Positions 32,274-34,750 of a DNA stretch of 34,750 nucleotides are shown here, piece by piece. Under the pieces are notes generated by a model, which was given only the letters and a program-made list of their open reading frames with translations, was not told the origin of the DNA and searched no databases. Positions within the stretch are counted from its first letter, which is position 1; every line of letters begins with the position of its first letter. The translations under genes were made by a program, and so were the position numbers. The stretch is from Paraburkholderia solitsugae. GTDB lineage: Bacteria; Pseudomonadota; Gammaproteobacteria; Burkholderiales; Burkholderiaceae. Location: contig NZ_WOEY01000099.1 of the NCBI RefSeq assembly GCF_013177695.1, positions 1 through 34,750 of the forward strand, given 5' to 3'.

Positions 32274-34091
32274 ATGACGAATTCGTCCACTATGACGCCG
32301 GTGACTTTCGACGGCTGTTTCGGATGGCTGCACCGACCGGCCGGTGTTCAGGCGGACATGGGCGTGGTGCTATGCAATCCGTTCGGCTACGAAGCACTGT
32401 GCACGTATCACGGCTGGCGCGAATTCGCTGAGGCGCTCGCTGCGCGCGGCATACCCACGCTGCGCTTCGACTACCCCGGCACCGGCGATTCAAGCGGCAA
32501 CGAGGAAGACCCGCAGCGCTTGCGCGCGTGGCTCGACAGTATCAAGGCGGCCGCAGCGTGGCTGCGCGCCGAAACCGGAGTGACGCGCCTGAGTTTATGC
32601 GGGCTGCGTTTGGGTGCCACGCTTGCGGCGTTGGCCGCCGAAGAGCTGGGTGGCGTCGAGAATCTCATGCTGCTCATGCCGCTGAGTTCGGGCAAGAGCT
32701 ACATCCGCGAGTTGGAGCTCCAGCATCAAAGCTGGCTCGGTGCGCAACATGCGCTCGGGCTCAGCCTCGATACAGAGGCCGCGGAAACGATCGGCGCGCA
32801 TGGCTTTCGCCTCTATCCTGACTCGCTCGCGATGCTCGCGAAAGTCGATCTCGAGCAGGGCGCGCAATGTCCCGCGCAGCGTGTGCTGCTGCAGGACCTG
32901 AGCGATAGTGCGCGTCTGAAACGGCTGGCCGCGCATTATCAGGCTCAGGGCGCTCAAGCGGACCTGCAGATTTTCAGCGAGTACAGCAGGTTCCTGCTCG
33001 ATCCCACCTACAGCGAGCCACCGGCCCAGGCATTCGACAGCGTGCTCGAATGGCTAGGCGCACGGGCGGTCGCAGCAACCAGGACCGCGGTCGAGATGCT
33101 CGGCTGTGCCGCGACCGCGCGAATCGAGTTCGCGCATGGCCGCGAGACGCCCGTCGTGTTCGATGGCGGGCGTTACGCAGGTGTGTTCTGCCAGCCCTTG
33201 CGAGCGCTTGAAGGGGCTCCGGCGGTGCTGTTCGTCAATACGGGCGGCGTGCACCGGATCGGCGACGGCCGCTTCACGGTGCTGATGGCGCGGCATCTCG
33301 CGGCCCAGGGCATCGCATCGTTGCGCATGGACGTCAGCGGTCTCGGCGATAGTCTGCGTCGCGACGATGCGCTGACGCTCGATAGGGTGTACGCCCGGTA
33401 CGCGGTCGCCGACGCCAAGGCAGGGGTCGATTGGCTGGTGGCGAGAGGCCATTCGAAGACAGTCATGTTCGGCATCTGCACGGGCGCGTACGTCAGTCTC
33501 CATACGGCGCTCGCCCATCCAGCCGTGACGGCCTGTGCGTCCGTCAACCTGCCTTTTTTCGTGTGGGGCGGCGCGCGGACGCGGCCCGGCGCGCAGCACG
33601 TGGCGTCGAGCGTTGTCTACCGACGCGCGATGCGCAATCCGCGCAAATGGCTGCGGCTACTGACCGGACAGGCAAACGGTCGCGCGATCATCGCGGAACT
33701 CACGCGCCGTCTATGCGCGCGCATCACCGCGCGTGTCAGCATGGCGCTCGAGCGGCTCTTCGGGCAGGCGACGCCAGGTGGCGCCGTGCGCAGAATTGCG
33801 CTGGAACTCGAGCGCAAGGGTGTGCAAACTTCGTTGATGTACGGGCCGCTCGACGAGGGGCTGGACGAGCTGGAGATTCATTTCGGACCGCATGGCAGCC
33901 AACTCTGCAAGCTGAGGAATATCACCGCGAAGGTGGTCGGCAAGGTGGATCACGCGCTCTTTTCACGCGCTGCGCGTGATGCGGTGATGGCGCAGTTCGA
34001 TCTGTTTCTGCGCGAAAGAGTGCTGAATGCGAGGCGTGAAAACGTCGCGCCGAATTCCCGCTTGCGTGTCGCGCAGGCGCAGCAACCTTGA
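32274..34091 (+). CDS. Tandem alpha/beta-hydrolase protein with non-serine nucleophile sites
   Basis: About 605 residues from ATG 32274; the open frame continues upstream into the carrier gene, and ATG 32292 is an alternative. There are two consecutive alpha/beta-hydrolase domains of the serine-aminopeptidase-like type seen beside exosortase/exopolysaccharide loci. Domain 1 (~8-262) has CNPFGYEALCTYHGWREFA and RFDYPGTGDSSG, but its nucleophile elbow is GLRLG (Arg112). Its usual late His is also not seen (LLDPTYSEPP). Domain 2 (~290-575) has NTGGVHRIGDGRF, RMDVSGLGDS, elbow GICTG with Cys402, acidic Asp527 or Asp531 and His560 in KVDHALF, so a Cys-His-Asp triad is possible. A thioesterase or acyltransferase acting on the carrier protein is the best guess. 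No signal peptide is seen. Confidence 0.8.
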   Translation: MTNSSTMTPVTFDGCFGWLHRPAGVQADMGVVLCNPFGYEALCTYHGWREFAEALAARGIPTLRFDYPGTGDSSGNEEDPQRLRAWLDSIKAAAAWLRAETGVTRLSLCGLRLGATLAALAAEELGGVENLMLLMPLSSGKSYIRELELQHQSWLGAQHALGLSLDTEAAETIGAHGFRLYPDSLAMLAKVDLEQGAQCPAQRVLLQDLSDSARLKRLAAHYQAQGAQADLQIFSEYSRFLLDPTYSEPPAQAFDSVLEWLGARAVAATRTAVEMLGCAATARIEFAHGRETPVVFDGGRYAGVFCQPLRALEGAPAVLFVNTGGVHRIGDGRFTVLMARHLAAQGIASLRMDVSGLGDSLRRDDALTLDRVYARYAVADAKAGVDWLVARGHSKTVMFGICTGAYVSLHTALAHPAVTACASVNLPFFVWGGARTRPGAQHVASSVVYRRAMRNPRKWLRLLTGQANGRAIIAELTRRLCARITARVSMALERLFGQATPGGAVRRIALELERKGVQTSLMYGPLDEGLDELEIHFGPHGSQLCKLRNITAKVVGKVDHALFSRAARDAVMAQFDLFLRERVLNARRENVAPNSRLRVAQAQQP

Positions 34092-34452
34092 GTTTGCGGC
34101 TGCTTCCACGGCACAGCTTTCCGCGCGGGTTGCTATACAGCGTGCTGCGTTGTTAGCGATACTGCGCGACGTGATCGCTCCCGCGCGGCCTGAAGGCGAC
34201 TCTACTCGATGTAACGAACAGGGATTGACAAAGCCCGTCAAGTCAACGAAGATCGACTGCATGAACTGCCTCGACATCCGTATTGCGCTGATTATTAGCA
34301 CCATTCATCGAATGGTGGGTTAGCGCGCGTCTGATAGCAGTGACACGCAGTGACAAAAACCCGCCCCACGAGGCGGGTTTTTTTATGTCCGCTTGCTGCC
34401 TGCCTCCTGGTGATCTCTCTGTTGATTTGCCCTTGCCGTTCAGGAGCTTGCC
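34092..34452. other. Intergenic region between hydrolase gene and ilvA
   Basis: About 360 bp holding one clear terminator (34357-34384). The repeat CCTTGCCGTT occurs twice, at 34431-34440 and 34451-34460; the second copy contains the ilvA start codon. No gene is supported here. Confidence 0.6.
34357..34384 (+). terminator. Rho-independent terminator
   Basis: AAACCCGCC (34357-34365) pairs with GGCGGGTTT (34372-34380) around CCACGA, followed by more T residues. An A run on the other side makes it potentially bidirectional. It closes transcription before ilvA. Confidence 0.9.
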
Positions 34453-34750
34453 TTGCCGTTACACGAACTCAATCAGGTGGCCGAAGCCGCTGATAGCGTG
34501 GCGTTGCGCCACGACTACCTGAAGAAAACCCTGACCGCGCGCGTCTACGACGTGGCCCGCGAGACCGAACTCGAACGCGCGCCGAATCTGTCGGCACGGC
34601 TGCGTAATCCGGTTTATCTGAAACGCGAGGACAACCAGCCGGTGTTCTCGTTCAAGGTGCGCGGCGCGTACAACAAGATGGCGCATATTCCGGCGGAGGC
34701 GCTGGAGCGTGGCGTGATTACCGCGTCGGCGGGCAATCATGCGCAGGGTG
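34453..34750 (+). CDS. ilvA: Threonine ammonia-lyase, biosynthetic (5' part, runs off the window)
   Basis: The first 99 codons of a PLP enzyme that deaminates threonine to 2-oxobutyrate, the first step to isoleucine. Characteristic text is DYLKKTLTARVYDVARETEL, NLSARLRNPVYLKREDNQPV, FSFKVRGAYNKMAHIP and ITASAGNHAQG; the PLP-binding Lys is the one in SFKVRGAYNK. An in-frame stop at 34423-34425 and no ATG before the conserved region leave TTG 34453 as the most likely start, with AGGAG 6-7 bases upstream; GTG 34477 is the next option. The gene continues past the window end. Confidence 0.9.
   Translation, partial: MPLHELNQVAEAADSVALRHDYLKKTLTARVYDVARETELERAPNLSARLRNPVYLKREDNQPVFSFKVRGAYNKMAHIPAEALERGVITASAGNHAQG

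Overview
The window is GC-rich, with tightly packed genes, many LysR-type regulators and proteins that read like those of Burkholderiaceae. The MprF–AcvB pair, KgtP, Tas, the MHS/DHA2 transporters and a long inverted repeat containing short CTTTTCTTTGC hairpins together suggest a Paraburkholderia chromosome. The genus is inferred from protein character and context; no search was run. No rRNA, tRNA, CRISPR array, transposase or prophage gene was seen.

Layout. (1) 1-3840: a glycine-rich lipoprotein gene ending in poly-C/G tracts, then a translationally coupled TPR-sulfotransferase/APS-kinase pair that could make and use PAPS, a TRIC-type channel gene and a convergent DUF3820 gene. (2) 3978-8270: tas aldo/keto reductase, a convergent M20 dipeptidase, a divergent LysR regulator and a hypothetical gene. 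(3) 8271-9433: a gene-free block, mostly an imperfect inverted repeat with arms of about 280 bp around a loop with about nine copies of CTGCCA. (4) 9434-14807: kgtP, a nonamer tandem repeat, a small gene, a polar amino-acid ABC importer (binding protein and two permeases, no ATPase) and an orphan family 2 glycosyltransferase. (5) 14808-19926: DUF1488 and another small gene, a LysR gene, and a divergent LysR/DHA2 efflux pair with a perfect dyad between them. Decayed fragments of a short-chain dehydrogenase and an adenosine deaminase flank this pair. (6) 20065-25523: a chemoreceptor with an inverted-repeat operator candidate, a ferredoxin-NADP reductase, a second DHA2 pump, a 50-residue gene with a good sigma70 promoter, a PaaI-type thioesterase and a 43-residue membrane protein gene. 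(7) 25933-29840: mprF overlapping acvB, a lysyl-phosphatidylglycerol synthesis/turnover operon. (8) 30194-34091: a three-gene cassette of a stand-alone adenylation enzyme, an 86-residue carrier protein and a tandem alpha/beta-hydrolase protein with Arg and Cys where the nucleophile serines should be. (9) 34453-end: the start of ilvA, apparently with a TTG start codon.

The strongest candidate for an undescribed system is the adenylation/carrier/tandem-hydrolase cassette, which looks like a small acyl or aminoacyl activation, carriage and release (or transfer) module. It lies directly after a membrane-lipid aminoacylation operon. The sulfotransferase/APS-kinase pair is the second candidate. Other points worth following are the inverted-repeat element, the gene remnants around the LysR/MFS pair, and three small genes with good ribosome binding sites.
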